Below are positions 40,171 through 50,200 of a stretch of 64,000 bases of DNA, in pieces; the first letter of the stretch is position 1; every line of letters begins with the position of its first letter. A model generated the notes under the pieces. The model did no database searches and was not told where the DNA came from. It worked only from the letters and a program-made list of their open reading frames with translations. The DNA is from an uncultured Eubacteriales bacterium (GTDB lineage: Bacteria > Bacillota > Clostridia > Oscillospirales > Butyricicoccaceae). The DNA lies in assembly GCA_934395135.1 (NCBI GenBank), contig CAKRRK010000007.1:10953-74952 (forward strand), read 5' to 3'. The position numbers were made by a program, and so were the translations under genes.

Positions 40171-42255
40171 ATGCCAAGAGAATATTCACTGGAAAAAACA
40201 AGAAACATCGGTATTATGGCGCATATCGACGCGGGAAAAACCACGACGACAGAGCGCATTCTGTATTATACCGGCGTTAATCATAAAATTGGCGAAACCC
40301 ATGAGGGATCGGCCACGATGGACTGGATGGAGCAGGAGCAGGAGCGTGGTATTACCATTACCTCTGCGGCCACTACCTGTCACTGGAAAGACCATAGAAT
40401 TAACATCATCGACACCCCGGGGCATGTGGATTTTACCGTAGAAGTGGAGCGTTCCCTTCGCGTGCTGGATGGTTCGGTTACAGTGTTCTGCGCCAAGGGC
40501 GGCGTGGAACCACAGTCGGAAACCGTATGGCACCAAGCGGATAAATACCGAGTGCCAAGAATGGCCTTTGTGAACAAAATGGACATTATGGGCGCGGATT
40601 TTTACAACGTGGTACAGATGATGAAAGACCGTCTTAAGTGCAATGCGGTTCCGATTCAGCTCCCGATTGGCGCGGAAGCGGAGTTTAAAGGCATTATCGA
40701 CTTGGTGAAAATGACGGCGGAAGTATATTACGATGACCTGGGAAAGGATATCCGGGAGGAAGAAATTCCAGCGGATATGCAGGAAAAAGCTGCGGAATAC
40801 CGGGATGCGATGCTGGAATCCCTCTCCGAAGTGGACGAGGACATTATGATGAAATATCTGGAGGGCGAAGAGATTTCTCAGGAGGAAATCAAGGCGGCCA
40901 TCCGGAAAGGCACCATCAATGTGCAGATTATCCCGGTGCTGTGCGGCACTGCATACCGCAATAAAGGCGTACAGATGTTGCTGGACGCGGTGGTAGACTT
41001 TATGCCCGCGCCGGTAGACATTCCGCCCATCAAGGGCATTAACCCGGATACGGACGAGGAGGATGAACGTCCTTCCTCTGACGAAGAGCCGTTTTCCGCC
41101 CTTGCGTTTAAGATAATGACAGACCCGTATGTGGGAAAACTTTGCTTCTTCCGGGTATATTCCGGTACGGTGGGCGCCGGCACATCCGTGCTCAACTCCA
41201 CCAAGGGCAAGCGGGAAAGACTCGGTCGTATTTTGCAGATGCATGCCAACGACAGAAAAGATATTGAAATGGTTTATTCCGGCGATATCGCAGCGGCGGT
41301 TGGGTTTAAAAACACCACCACCGGCGATACTCTCTGCGAGGAAAAACATCCGATTATCTTGGAATCTATGGAATTCCCGGAGCCGGTTATCCGTGTCGCC
41401 ATTGAGCCGAAAACAAAAGCCGGTCAGGAAAAGATGGGGATTGCGCTGGCAAAGCTGGCGGAAGAAGACCCCACCTTTAAGACTTATACCGACGAGGAAA
41501 CCGGGCAGACCATCATCGCTGGTATGGGTGAGCTGCACCTGGAAATCATTGTTGACCGCCTGCTCCGTGAATTTAAAGTGGAAGCAAACGTGGGCGAGCC
41601 GCAGGTAGCTTATAAGGAAACCATCCGCAAATCTGCCGATGTGGATACGAAGTATGCCCGTCAGTCCGGCGGTAAGGGCCAGTATGGTCATGTCAAGATC
41701 ATTGTGGAACCCAACGAGTCCGGCAAGGGATACGAGTTCATCAACAAGATTGTGGGCGGTGCAATTCCGAAGGAATACATTGAACCGGTGAACCAGGGCA
41801 TTCAGGGCGCAATGCAGTCCGGTGTGCTGGCAGGCTATCCGGTAGTCGATGTAAAGGTTACTTTGTACGATGGATCTTATCACGAAGTGGACTCTTCCGA
41901 AATGGCCTTTAAGATCGCCGGGTCAATGGCGTTCAAGGAAGCAATGCGGAAGGCGGATCCGGTGTTGATGGAGCCTATCATGCAGGTAGACGTCAATGTG
42001 CCGGAGGATTATATGGGCGACGTCATCGGCGACCTGAACTCCCGCCGCGGACAGATTCAGGGAATGGAGCCGAGAGGCGCCGTACAGGCGATTTCCGCCG
42101 CCGTTCCGCTGTCCGAGATGTTTGGTTATGCAACGGCGCTGCGTTCCCGGTCTCAGGGCCGCGGCCAGTATACTATGCAGCCAAGCCACTACACGGAAGT
42201 GCCGAAGAGCATCCAGGAAAAAATTATGAGCACAAAAAATAAAAATGCAGACTAA
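40171..42255 (+). CDS. fusA: Elongation factor G
   Basis: EF-G drives ribosomal translocation with GTP. The 694-residue product has five domains: the G domain with AHIDAGKTTTTERIL near residue 18, DTPGHVDF near 82 and NKMD near 136; domain II; and domains III-V with GMGELHLEI near 453 and RGQIQGMEPRG near 630. It lies in the str operon after rpsG with GAAGGAGA as ribosome binding site. Length is standard. Confidence 0.99.
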   Translation: MPREYSLEKTRNIGIMAHIDAGKTTTTERILYYTGVNHKIGETHEGSATMDWMEQEQERGITITSAATTCHWKDHRINIIDTPGHVDFTVEVERSLRVLDGSVTVFCAKGGVEPQSETVWHQADKYRVPRMAFVNKMDIMGADFYNVVQMMKDRLKCNAVPIQLPIGAEAEFKGIIDLVKMTAEVYYDDLGKDIREEEIPADMQEKAAEYRDAMLESLSEVDEDIMMKYLEGEEISQEEIKAAIRKGTINVQIIPVLCGTAYRNKGVQMLLDAVVDFMPAPVDIPPIKGINPDTDEEDERPSSDEEPFSALAFKIMTDPYVGKLCFFRVYSGTVGAGTSVLNSTKGKRERLGRILQMHANDRKDIEMVYSGDIAAAVGFKNTTTGDTLCEEKHPIILESMEFPEPVIRVAIEPKTKAGQEKMGIALAKLAEEDPTFKTYTDEETGQTIIAGMGELHLEIIVDRLLREFKVEANVGEPQVAYKETIRKSADVDTKYARQSGGKGQYGHVKIIVEPNESGKGYEFINKIVGGAIPKEYIEPVNQGIQGAMQSGVLAGYPVVDVKVTLYDGSYHEVDSSEMAFKIAGSMAFKEAMRKADPVLMEPIMQVDVNVPEDYMGDVIGDLNSRRGQIQGMEPRGAVQAISAAVPLSEMFGYATALRSRSQGRGQYTMQPSHYTEVPKSIQEKIMSTKNKNAD

Positions 42256-42347
42256 CAGTTGATTTTTATTGTGGAATCATATAAAATGTTTACCAAAGAA
42301 TAAAAAAAGATTGACCAATCATTCAAATCATAAGGAGGATATCCAAA

Positions 42348-43550
42348 ATGGCAAAGGAAAAATTCGAAAGAACGAAACCCCATGTTAATATTGGTACCAT
42401 TGGACACGTTGACCATGGTAAGACCACTCTGACCGCGGCGATCACAAAGGTACTTGCATTGCAGGGCGATGCAGAATTCAGAGCCTATGACCAGATCGAC
42501 GGCGCACCGGAAGAAAAAGCCCGTGGTATCACGATCAATACAGCACACGTTGAGTATGAAACCGCAACCCGTCACTATGCACACGTTGACTGCCCGGGAC
42601 ATGCTGACTATGTAAAGAACATGATCACCGGCGCGGCACAGATGGACGGCGCGATCCTCGTTGTATCTTCTGCGGACGGCCCGATGCCTCAGACTCGTGA
42701 GCACATCCTGCTGGCGCGTCAGGTAGGCGTTCCGTATATCGTTGTATTTATGAACAAGGTAGACCAGGTTGACGACGAAGAACTTCTTGACCTCGTTGAA
42801 ATGGAAATCCGCGAACTGCTTACCGAGTATGAATTCCCGGGTGATGATATTCCGGTAATCCGCGGCACCGCGCTGGGCGTTTTGGAGAGCTCTTCCACGG
42901 ATCCGAACGCGCCGGAATATGCTTGCATCAAGGAACTGATGGATGCAGTTGACAGCTATATCCCGACACCGGAACGTGCTTCCGATCTGCCGTTCCTGAT
43001 GCCGGTCGAGGACGTATTCTCTATCACAGGCCGTGGTACGGTTGCAACTGGTAGAGTAGAACGCGGCCAGGTTAATATGGGCGACACCGTAGAAATCGTT
43101 GGTCTGATGGACGAGCCGAGAAACACCGTTGTTACCGGTATCGAAATGTTCCGTAAACTTCTGGACTATGCAGAGGCTGGCGACAACATTGGTACCCTCC
43201 TTCGTGGTATCCAGAAAAACGAAATCGAAAGAGGCCAGGTACTGGCAAAGCCGGGCACCATCCATCCGCATACCAAGTTCAAGGGCCAGGTTTACGTTCT
43301 GAAGAAGGACGAAGGCGGCCGTCATACCCCGTTCTTCAACAACTACAGACCGCAGTTCTATTTCAGAACCACTGACGTTACCGGCGTTATCTCTCTGCCG
43401 GCCGGCACAGAAATGTGCATGCCTGGCGACAACGTTGATATGGACGTTGAACTGATTACCCCAATCGCGATTGAAAAGGGTCTTCGGTTTGCGATTCGTG
43501 AAGGCGGCAGAACCGTAGGTTCCGGCGTTGTTATCGAAATCAACGAATAA
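42348..43550 (+). CDS. tuf: Elongation factor Tu
   Basis: EF-Tu carries aminoacyl-tRNA to the ribosome with GTP. The 400-residue product shows GHVDHGKTT near residue 19, DCPGHADYVKNM near 81, NKVDQ near 136, and the C-terminal domain with RTTDVTGVISLPAGTEM. Codons are strongly biased toward preferred ones, as expected for an abundant protein. It ends the str operon with a strong terminator. AAGGAGGATA precedes the ATG. Confidence 0.99.
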   Translation: MAKEKFERTKPHVNIGTIGHVDHGKTTLTAAITKVLALQGDAEFRAYDQIDGAPEEKARGITINTAHVEYETATRHYAHVDCPGHADYVKNMITGAAQMDGAILVVSSADGPMPQTREHILLARQVGVPYIVVFMNKVDQVDDEELLDLVEMEIRELLTEYEFPGDDIPVIRGTALGVLESSSTDPNAPEYACIKELMDAVDSYIPTPERASDLPFLMPVEDVFSITGRGTVATGRVERGQVNMGDTVEIVGLMDEPRNTVVTGIEMFRKLLDYAEAGDNIGTLLRGIQKNEIERGQVLAKPGTIHPHTKFKGQVYVLKKDEGGRHTPFFNNYRPQFYFRTTDVTGVISLPAGTEMCMPGDNVDMDVELITPIAIEKGLRFAIREGGRTVGSGVVIEINE

Positions 43551-43563
43551 TTACAGTTCTTTG

Positions 43564-43599
43564 AAAATCCCCTTGGCAAAAAGCCAAGGGGATTTTTTT
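43564..43599 (+). terminator. Terminator of the str operon
   Basis: AAAATCCCCTTGGC and its perfect complement form a 14-bp stem with an AAAAA loop and end in a seven-T run, 14 bases after the tuf stop. Confidence 0.93.
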
Positions 43600-43708
43600 A
43601 TCGAAGCGGAAAAAAGGCGAAAAATTCACACAATTGTTTTCTTCTCCCTCTTTTAAACCTGGCATAGATTGTGTATAATTGAAATATATGCCGGTAAAGG
43701 AGCAGTGT

Positions 43709-45937
43709 ATGGATCAGAATGAGCTGACAGTTTTAGAAGGTGTGGTGCATACTGTCGTCTACCAGAATGCGGACAACGGATACGCTGTGGTTCATGTGCA
43801 ACAGGCAGACGGAGAAGAGATTACCTGCACCGGCTACATCCCCCAGATATCGCCCGGAGAGGAACTGACGCTGTATGGAGCGTTTGTCACGCATCCTGCC
43901 TATGGGCTTCAGTTCCAGGCGGACTTTATGGAGCGCCGGCTGCCGGAAACGGTAAAGGGGATTGCGGACTATCTGTCCAGCGGTATTGTAAAAGGCATTG
44001 GGCCGAAGCTTGCAGAGCGCATTGCGGAACGGTTTGGGACAGAAACGTTTGACGTGCTTTCTTTCCAAGCCGAACGGGTGACAGAGATCCGGGGCATCAC
44101 CGCGAAAAAAGCGGAGAAACTGTCCGCTCAGTTTATCCGGGTGACAGAGATCCGCACACTCATTGATTTTTTTTCGGACCACCGGCTTCCGTTGTTTCTT
44201 GTGCCGAAACTTTACCAGCGGTATGGCATACAGGGAATTCCTGTCGTGAAGGAGAACCCTTATCTGTTGTGCGCGCCGGAATTCGGCGTGGATTTCCGGC
44301 AGGCGGATGAATTTGCAGGAAACATCGGTGTTTCCCGGTTTTCTCCGCAGCGGATTGGCGCGGGGCTGGTGTATGTCCTGCGGCATAACTTAAACAACGG
44401 ACATACCTTTATTCCGCAGGAGAAGTTGCTGACCGCAGCGGAAAGTTTACTCAAAGAGGACGACGAGGACGAGTTTTTCGAGAAACTTTTTGCGGAATTG
44501 GAACGGTTAACCCAGGAGGGAATTCTGGTTTGCCAGGATATCTGCGGCGTCCGTGCAGTGTATTTGGAAGAGATTTACGAAACAGAGGCGTTTCTTGCCC
44601 AGTATCTCAGCGCGCGGGCTCAAAAAGAATATAGCTTTGCGTTTCCGCTGGAGGAACTGATTGACAGCGTGGTGGAAACCCGGTATTCCGCCCGGCAGAA
44701 GGAGGCGGTTCAAGAGGCTCTGCGGTATGGGTTGATGGTGCTCACCGGCGGGCCTGGGACGGGAAAATCTACGACGGTACGGGGCATGATTGCAGCGTTT
44801 GAGGCCCTTGGACTGGAAGTAACCCTGACTGCGCCCACCGGCAAAGCCGCAAAACGGCTTGCGGAATTGTGCGGGAAGGAGGCTAAAACCATGCACCGCC
44901 TGCTGGAAGCGGGCTATGTCCGGGGAGCGGAAACTATGGCGTTTCAGCGCAATGCCAAAACCCCTCTGGAGACAGACGTTGTGATTGTGGATGAGATATC
45001 TATGGTGGACGTGGTGTTGATACGAGCCCTGATTTCGGCGCTGCGGCCGGAAACCCGTCTGATTTTGGTGGGGGATGCGGATCAATTGCCGCCAGTGGGG
45101 CCGGGGAATTTTCTGCGGGATGTTATCGCATCGGGGAAGATCCCGACTGTATGCCTGACGGAAATTTTCCGGCAGGCACAAACCAGCGGCATTGTTATGA
45201 ACGCCCATGGTGTAAATCATGGAGAAATGCCCCGTCCGTCGGGGCGGGACGGAGACTTTTTTATCCTGCATAAATCCAAACCGGAAGACGTGATCGCTAC
45301 GGTAACACAGCTGTGCGCCTGCCGGCTGCCGGAGTATTACCGGCTGCGGCCAGCGCAGATCCAGGTGCTGTCGCCGGCAAAGCAGCAAGGGGCGGGGACA
45401 GCAGCGTTAAACCGGGCGCTCCAGCGGGCGCTCAATCCCCCTGGGGAGGAACGGCCGGAAAAACAATTCGGAGAGACCATCTTCCGCCAAGGGGATCGGG
45501 TGATGCAGGTGAAAAACAACTATGACCTGATGTGGTATACGGAGGACGGAGAGGCCGGTGCGGGAATTTTTAACGGCGATACGGGAGAAATTTTGGATGT
45601 AGACCTTGCGGATGGGATTCTGCGCATTCAATTTGACGAAAAAATAACCGAATACCCGTTTGAACTGCTGACAGAATTGGAACTTGCCTATGCAATGACG
45701 GTACATAAATCGCAGGGCAGCGAATTCGACGCGGTGGTGTTGGCGCTGTCGGATGGGATGCCCCGGCGGCTGCTTACAAGGAACATCCTATATACCGCCA
45801 TTACCCGGGCGAAAAATCTGCTTGTCATCGTTGGGCCGGAGCGCGCAATTGCCTATATGGTAGGCACCAACCTCCGCAATAAGCGGTACAGTGCCCTGAA
45901 AACAAGACTATTAGGTGGTGAGAAACATGAACATTGA
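43709..45937 (+). CDS. recD2: RecD2-type DNA helicase
   Basis: RecD2 is a 5'-3' superfamily 1B helicase found without RecBC in Gram-positives, with roles in replication-fork and mismatch repair. The 742-residue product has an N-terminal OB-like region and helix-hairpin-helix region (IVKGIGPKLAERIAERFG, near residue 92), Walker A GGPGTGKSTT near 348, Walker B DEISMVD near 430, and VHKSQGSEFD near 665. I chose the ATG at 43709 with AAAGGAG upstream. A TATAAT at 43674-43679 suggests a promoter. The end overlaps comF by 11 bases. Confidence 0.95.
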   Translation: MDQNELTVLEGVVHTVVYQNADNGYAVVHVQQADGEEITCTGYIPQISPGEELTLYGAFVTHPAYGLQFQADFMERRLPETVKGIADYLSSGIVKGIGPKLAERIAERFGTETFDVLSFQAERVTEIRGITAKKAEKLSAQFIRVTEIRTLIDFFSDHRLPLFLVPKLYQRYGIQGIPVVKENPYLLCAPEFGVDFRQADEFAGNIGVSRFSPQRIGAGLVYVLRHNLNNGHTFIPQEKLLTAAESLLKEDDEDEFFEKLFAELERLTQEGILVCQDICGVRAVYLEEIYETEAFLAQYLSARAQKEYSFAFPLEELIDSVVETRYSARQKEAVQEALRYGLMVLTGGPGTGKSTTVRGMIAAFEALGLEVTLTAPTGKAAKRLAELCGKEAKTMHRLLEAGYVRGAETMAFQRNAKTPLETDVVIVDEISMVDVVLIRALISALRPETRLILVGDADQLPPVGPGNFLRDVIASGKIPTVCLTEIFRQAQTSGIVMNAHGVNHGEMPRPSGRDGDFFILHKSKPEDVIATVTQLCACRLPEYYRLRPAQIQVLSPAKQQGAGTAALNRALQRALNPPGEERPEKQFGETIFRQGDRVMQVKNNYDLMWYTEDGEAGAGIFNGDTGEILDVDLADGILRIQFDEKITEYPFELLTELELAYAMTVHKSQGSEFDAVVLALSDGMPRRLLTRNILYTAITRAKNLLVIVGPERAIAYMVGTNLRNKRYSALKTRLLGGEKHEH

Positions 45938-46589
45938 AAACACACTGAACGCTGTTTTTTTGAAGCGGTGTGTTTTCTGCGGAGAAATTATGCCGGATGA
46001 CAGCGAAGGGTATCTTTGCGAAGCCTGTCATAAAGAGCTGAATCTGAAGTACACGGAATTTTCCGAAAGCAAAACAGAACCGCTGGATGGAATTGTGCAC
46101 TGCCTGCGGTATGAGGACAAGATCCGAAGCGCCATTATCCGATATAAGTTTTACGGCGCGCAAAGCTATCATAAATATTTTGGATATTTGATGTATAAAA
46201 GGCTGAAAAGAAAGCCAAACTGGAAGATTGACGCCATTACCTATGTTCCGATGGGACTCAAGCGTATGATGGAACGGGGATTTAACCAAAGCGAGCTTTT
46301 GGCAAGAGAAATTGGAAAACTGTCCGGACTGCCTGTGGAAAAAACATTGCGGAAAAAGCCGCTGACAAAGCGGCAGGCCAATCTTCCCGCGGAAAAACGG
46401 CGGGAGAATGTACGGAACAAATTCAGCGCGGTAGACAGTGCCGCCGTGGAAGGAAAGTCCTATCTGCTGGTAGACGACGTGTACACTACGGGCAGTACGG
46501 CGGCGGAATGCGCCGGTGCGCTGAAAGGATCAGGTGCGGCCAGGGTTTACTGCATTACCCTGGCAAAGACGGTACAGGCCGCAGAGTAG
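45927..46589 (+). CDS. comF: ComF-family phosphoribosyltransferase-like protein
   Basis: ComF-type proteins are needed for DNA uptake during transformation in Bacillus and Haemophilus relatives. The 220-residue product has an N-terminal zinc finger (CVFCG … CEACH), a linker, and a phosphoribosyltransferase fold with GFNQSELLAREIG near residue 115 and the PRPP motif LLVDDVYTTGST near 180. Its ATG overlaps the end of recD2, so the two are translationally coupled. Whether this organism is competent cannot be inferred. Confidence 0.9.
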   Translation: MNIENTLNAVFLKRCVFCGEIMPDDSEGYLCEACHKELNLKYTEFSESKTEPLDGIVHCLRYEDKIRSAIIRYKFYGAQSYHKYFGYLMYKRLKRKPNWKIDAITYVPMGLKRMMERGFNQSELLAREIGKLSGLPVEKTLRKKPLTKRQANLPAEKRRENVRNKFSAVDSAAVEGKSYLLVDDVYTTGSTAAECAGALKGSGAARVYCITLAKTVQAAE

Positions 46590-46651
46590 GCGATAGACAC
46601 AGCAGACGTTGATAAACGATCGAGAAGTTGATGATAACAGAGGTGGAAAAC

Positions 46652-47680
46652 ATGTTTTTTTCAAATGATGTAGGCATTGATCTGGGTACCGCATCCGTGC
46701 TGGTATTTATGAAGGGGAAAGGGGTTGTGCTCCATGAACCTTCTGTAGTCGCAGTGGACAAACAAACGGGAAAGGTGCTGAGCGTCGGGGAAGAGGCGCA
46801 GAAAATGCTGGGCAGGACTCCCGGCAACATTGTGGCCATTCGGCCTCTGCGGGAGGGCGTGATTTCCGACTACGAAATGACGGAAAAAATGATCAAGGAA
46901 TTTTTGCGCAAGGTACAGGGATTTAAACTGTTCCGGCCCAATCTTGTGATGTGCGTTCCCAGCATCATCACGGAGGTGGAAGAACGGGCAGTGGTGGACG
47001 CCGGAATACAGGCGGGCGCCAAGCGGGTATTCCTTGTAGAGGAACCGGTAGCGGCGGCCATTGGCGCTGGCATTGAGATTTCCAGGGCGGACGGCAATAT
47101 GATTGTGGACATTGGCGGCGGCACCACGGATATCGCGGTGATTTCCCTGGGAGGAATTGTAGAGTCCACCTCCATTAAATGCGCCGGGGACAAATGCGAC
47201 GAGGCCATTGTGAAATATATCCGCCGGAAGTACAATGTGCTCATCGGCGACCGAACGGCGGAAGAGATCAAGCAGAAAATCGGCTGCGCGTTCCCGCGGG
47301 AAGAGGAACTGCGTATGGAAGTGAAAGGGCGCTGCCTGCTCACCGGCCTGCCCCGCACGTTTACCGTGACCTCCACGGAGACAATGGATGCCATCGAAGA
47401 AGTAACCTCTGCCATTGCGGAAGCCATTCATACGGTATTGGAACGGACGCCGCCGGAACTTATCGGCGATATTTCCACAAACGGCATTGTTATGACCGGC
47501 GGCGGTGCGCTGATTTGGGGCTTTGACAAACTCATTGCCGCCAAGACCGGCATTCCCACCAGAGTGGCGGATGACGCGATTTCCTGTGTAGTTTACGGGA
47601 CCGGAAAATGCCTGGAGAATCTTGCGGCGATGCAGGACGGTACCATTAATATGGCTCGCCGCAGGGATATGATGCGATAA
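46652..47680 (+). CDS. mreB: MreB-family rod-shape actin homologue
   Basis: MreB polymerises under the membrane and guides cell-wall synthesis during elongation. The 342-residue product has the actin-fold motifs GIDLGTASVLVF near residue 8, PSVVAVD near 31, EEPVAAAIGAG near 134 and DIGGGTTDIAVISLGG near 155. I chose the ATG at 46652, with GAGGTGG upstream; the TTG at 46628 is less likely. It is not followed by mreC and mreD, which suggests an Mbl/MreBH-type paralogue. A bidirectional terminator separates it from uraA. Confidence 0.95.
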   Translation: MFFSNDVGIDLGTASVLVFMKGKGVVLHEPSVVAVDKQTGKVLSVGEEAQKMLGRTPGNIVAIRPLREGVISDYEMTEKMIKEFLRKVQGFKLFRPNLVMCVPSIITEVEERAVVDAGIQAGAKRVFLVEEPVAAAIGAGIEISRADGNMIVDIGGGTTDIAVISLGGIVESTSIKCAGDKCDEAIVKYIRRKYNVLIGDRTAEEIKQKIGCAFPREEELRMEVKGRCLLTGLPRTFTVTSTETMDAIEEVTSAIAEAIHTVLERTPPELIGDISTNGIVMTGGGALIWGFDKLIAAKTGIPTRVADDAISCVVYGTGKCLENLAAMQDGTINMARRRDMMR

Positions 47681-47730
47681 AAAACGTGCGTGGGGTTTGA
47701 AAAAAGCAAAAGATCGCCGCGCCTGCGAAA

Positions 47731-47768
47731 AAAAGAACCCGCTTGGAATATTCCAAGCGGGTTCTTTT
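47731..47768. terminator. Bidirectional terminator between mreB and uraA
   Basis: A perfect 18-bp inverted repeat (AAAAGAACCCGCTTGGAA and its complement) with T runs on both strands, between two convergent genes. Confidence 0.92.
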
Positions 47769-47780
47769 TTTCGCAACAGT

Positions 47781-49109
47781 TTAGGCGCTTTCTTCCATAT
47801 CATTCATTAATTTGAGTTTATCAAAAATATAAAACAGCAGGCTAATGATCATCCCGACAATGCAGGCGAGCACCATGCCGGACAGAGAAACGCTGCCAAA
47901 GCTGATTTTTACACCGGACAGTCCCACAACAAAGATAACCGAGGTCAGGGTAAGATTCCGGGAACGGCCGTAGTCCACTTTGGCATCGACCAGGATACGA
48001 ATACCGGACGCGCCGATCATGCCGTACAGCAGGAAGGAAATCCCGCCGATGACAGGCCCTGGAATGGTCTGAATCAGGGCGGACAACGGGCCGACAAAGG
48101 AACAGATAATGGACAGTACAGCGGCGCCTGCGATCACCCGCACGCTGTAAACCCGCGTCATTGCCATAACGCCGATGTTTTCGCCGTATGTTGTGGTAGG
48201 AACAGAGCCGATCAGGCCGGACAATGCCGTGGAAAAGTTGTCCGCAAACAGGGAACGGTGCAGCCCCGGATCACGAAGAAGATCCCGGCCTACAATTTTT
48301 CCGGTGACAATCTGATGGCCGATATGCTCCGAAGTAATGACAAGGAGCACCGGCAGAATCAGGAGAATGGCCTGGGTATTAAATTTGGGCAGCTGGAAGT
48401 TTGGCAGGGAAAATACCGCGGTGTCCGTAAAACAGGAAGCGATGGCATCCGGCGTGATAACGCCGGTGATCAGCGCCGCTGCATATCCTGCGATGATGGC
48501 GATCAAAATCGGGATAACCGACAGGAATTTTTTAAACAGTACGCTGCCGAACACAGCCACCAGCAGAGTGACAAGAAAGACAATCATATTCTTGGGATCC
48601 ACCGGGGTATATACCATCTGATACAGTCCGGTAGCGGCATCTTCCACATATTCGGTGGTGGCGATAATGCCTGCGGTGTTTGCGGCACTGCCGGCAAGTT
48701 CCAGGCCGATGAGGGCGACGACAGGCCCCATCGCCGCCGCTGGAAGGACCACATCAATCCAACGGGTGCCGAACTTATAAATGATGCCGGCGAGAACGCA
48801 GCCGCAAAGGCCGACGACAACAAAGCCGCCCTGAGCGTATTGAAAGCCCATCGTTGCAATGACAATGCCGGCGGGCGCGAGAAACGCAAAGCTGGAGCCA
48901 AGATAGGCCGGCGCTTTGCCTTTGGTAATCAGGATAAAGAGCAGTGTGCCGATGCCGTTCATAAAAAGCACAATGGCAGGATTGATGCCAAAAATAAACG
49001 GGACGAGCACGGACGCACCGAACATCGCAAACATATGCTGGATACTCAGCGGCACCATAAGGCTGGCGGGCACTTTATCCTCTACCTGGATAATTCGTCT
49101 GTTTTCCAC
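47781..49109 (-). CDS. uraA: Uracil/xanthine permease UraA
   Basis: A 442-residue membrane transporter of the NCS2 family that takes up uracil with protons. It has about 14 hydrophobic segments and the family signatures HIGHQ near residue 265 and TTTYGENIGVMAMTRVYS near 305. The short N-terminus (MENRRIIQVEDKVP) and overall pattern match UraA/PyrP rather than purine permeases. A possible extended -10 promoter lies upstream. No adjacent pyr genes are present. Confidence 0.92.
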   Translation of the reverse strand: MENRRIIQVEDKVPASLMVPLSIQHMFAMFGASVLVPFIFGINPAIVLFMNGIGTLLFILITKGKAPAYLGSSFAFLAPAGIVIATMGFQYAQGGFVVVGLCGCVLAGIIYKFGTRWIDVVLPAAAMGPVVALIGLELAGSAANTAGIIATTEYVEDAATGLYQMVYTPVDPKNMIVFLVTLLVAVFGSVLFKKFLSVIPILIAIIAGYAAALITGVITPDAIASCFTDTAVFSLPNFQLPKFNTQAILLILPVLLVITSEHIGHQIVTGKIVGRDLLRDPGLHRSLFADNFSTALSGLIGSVPTTTYGENIGVMAMTRVYSVRVIAGAAVLSIICSFVGPLSALIQTIPGPVIGGISFLLYGMIGASGIRILVDAKVDYGRSRNLTLTSVIFVVGLSGVKISFGSVSLSGMVLACIVGMIISLLFYIFDKLKLMNDMEESA

Positions 49110-49150
49110 AAAAAAACCCCCTCAAAAAATTTTTTCATTTGCCATTTTAG

Positions 49151-49159
49151 ATTATAGCA
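49151..49159 (-). promoter_or_regulatory. Extended -10 promoter of uraA
   Basis: On the minus strand TGCTATAAT forms an extended -10 (TGnTATAAT) without a good -35, about 42 bases before the uraA ATG. No pyrimidine attenuator fold is evident in the short leader. Confidence 0.55.
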
Positions 49160-49309
49160 TAAAATATGCCGGACTTTACAGCAAAAAGAGGGATTTTAGA
49201 AAATTTTGTCGGATGCGACAGAAAGACATGGAGAAAAAAGTGCAATCTGAAGTTTTTAACACAACGCGCCGGGGGGAATATACTGAAAATGAAGGGAGAG
49301 GATTTCAAA

Positions 49310-50200
49310 ATGAATGCTACATTGTCATTGGTGGTTGCAGGCGGCGACCTGCGGCAGACGCATTTGTGCCGCCTGCTGCTCAAAGACGGCCATAAGGTTT
49401 CCGTGTTTGGTCTGGAACGGCATACGTTTCCCCGGGGCATTGATGTGGTCACAAACATCGGGGAGGCCTGTAAAAAAGCGGATGCGGTGATTTTGCCCAT
49501 GCCGGTAACGCAGGATGATAGTACGCTTAACGGTCCTCTTTCTAACGCACCGAGAAAGCTGGAGGCCATTGCACAGGCGATTCCACCGGGAAAAATGGTG
49601 TTGTGCGGCGCGCTTTCCGAAAAAGTCCGGACCATGTTTCTGGCGTACGGTATTACACCGGTGGACTATTTGAACCGGGAAGAACTCGCCCTGCTTAACG
49701 CCATTCCTACCTGCGAAGGCGCGATCCAGATTGCAATGGAGGAGCTGCCCGTTACCATTCATGGCCTGAATGTTCTGGTATCGGGAAGCGGACGTCTGGG
49801 AAAATGTATTTCGCAAAAGCTTGCCGCCCTGTGCGCAGATGTCACAGTTTCCGCGCGGAAAGAAAAAGATTTTGCGCTCTTATACAGCAAAGGGCTGAAA
49901 TACATAGACACAGCACAACTGGAAAGCGCGGTGCCGCAGTTTGATTTGATTATCAATACGGTACCGAGCAAGCTATATACCAGGAGCGTGTTGTCAAAAT
50001 TGCGGGAGGAATGCCTGCTCATTGATCTGGCGTCCAAACCCGGCGGCGTGGATTTAAAAAGCGCGCAGGATTTGGGGATTAAGGTGATCTGGGCGCTTTC
50101 CCTGCCGGGAAAGGTTGCGCCTGTGACAAGCGCCGAGGCCATCAAAAAGGTGATTTACAACGTTTTGAAAGAAGGAGGGGGGAAGTGTGGAAAAGCTTAA
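49310..50200 (+). CDS. dpaA: Dipicolinate synthase subunit A
   Basis: DpaA (SpoVFA) with DpaB makes dipicolinic acid from dihydrodipicolinate in the mother cell; the product gives spores heat resistance. The 296-residue product has the N-terminal SpoVFA part (LSLVVAGGDLRQTHLCRLL) and a Rossmann fold with LVSGSGRLGKCISQKLAAL near residue 160, close to the length of the Bacillus protein (297). I chose the ATG at 49310 with GGGAGAGG upstream. A σE/σK-like promoter may lie at 49258-49284. It overlaps dpaB by 14 bases. Confidence 0.92.
   Translation: MNATLSLVVAGGDLRQTHLCRLLLKDGHKVSVFGLERHTFPRGIDVVTNIGEACKKADAVILPMPVTQDDSTLNGPLSNAPRKLEAIAQAIPPGKMVLCGALSEKVRTMFLAYGITPVDYLNREELALLNAIPTCEGAIQIAMEELPVTIHGLNVLVSGSGRLGKCISQKLAALCADVTVSARKEKDFALLYSKGLKYIDTAQLESAVPQFDLIINTVPSKLYTRSVLSKLREECLLIDLASKPGGVDLKSAQDLGIKVIWALSLPGKVAPVTSAEAIKKVIYNVLKEGGGKCGKA

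Noticed and set aside
49110..49160. PyrR-type attenuator before uraA
   Set aside because: The leader is too short and has no anti-terminator/terminator pair.
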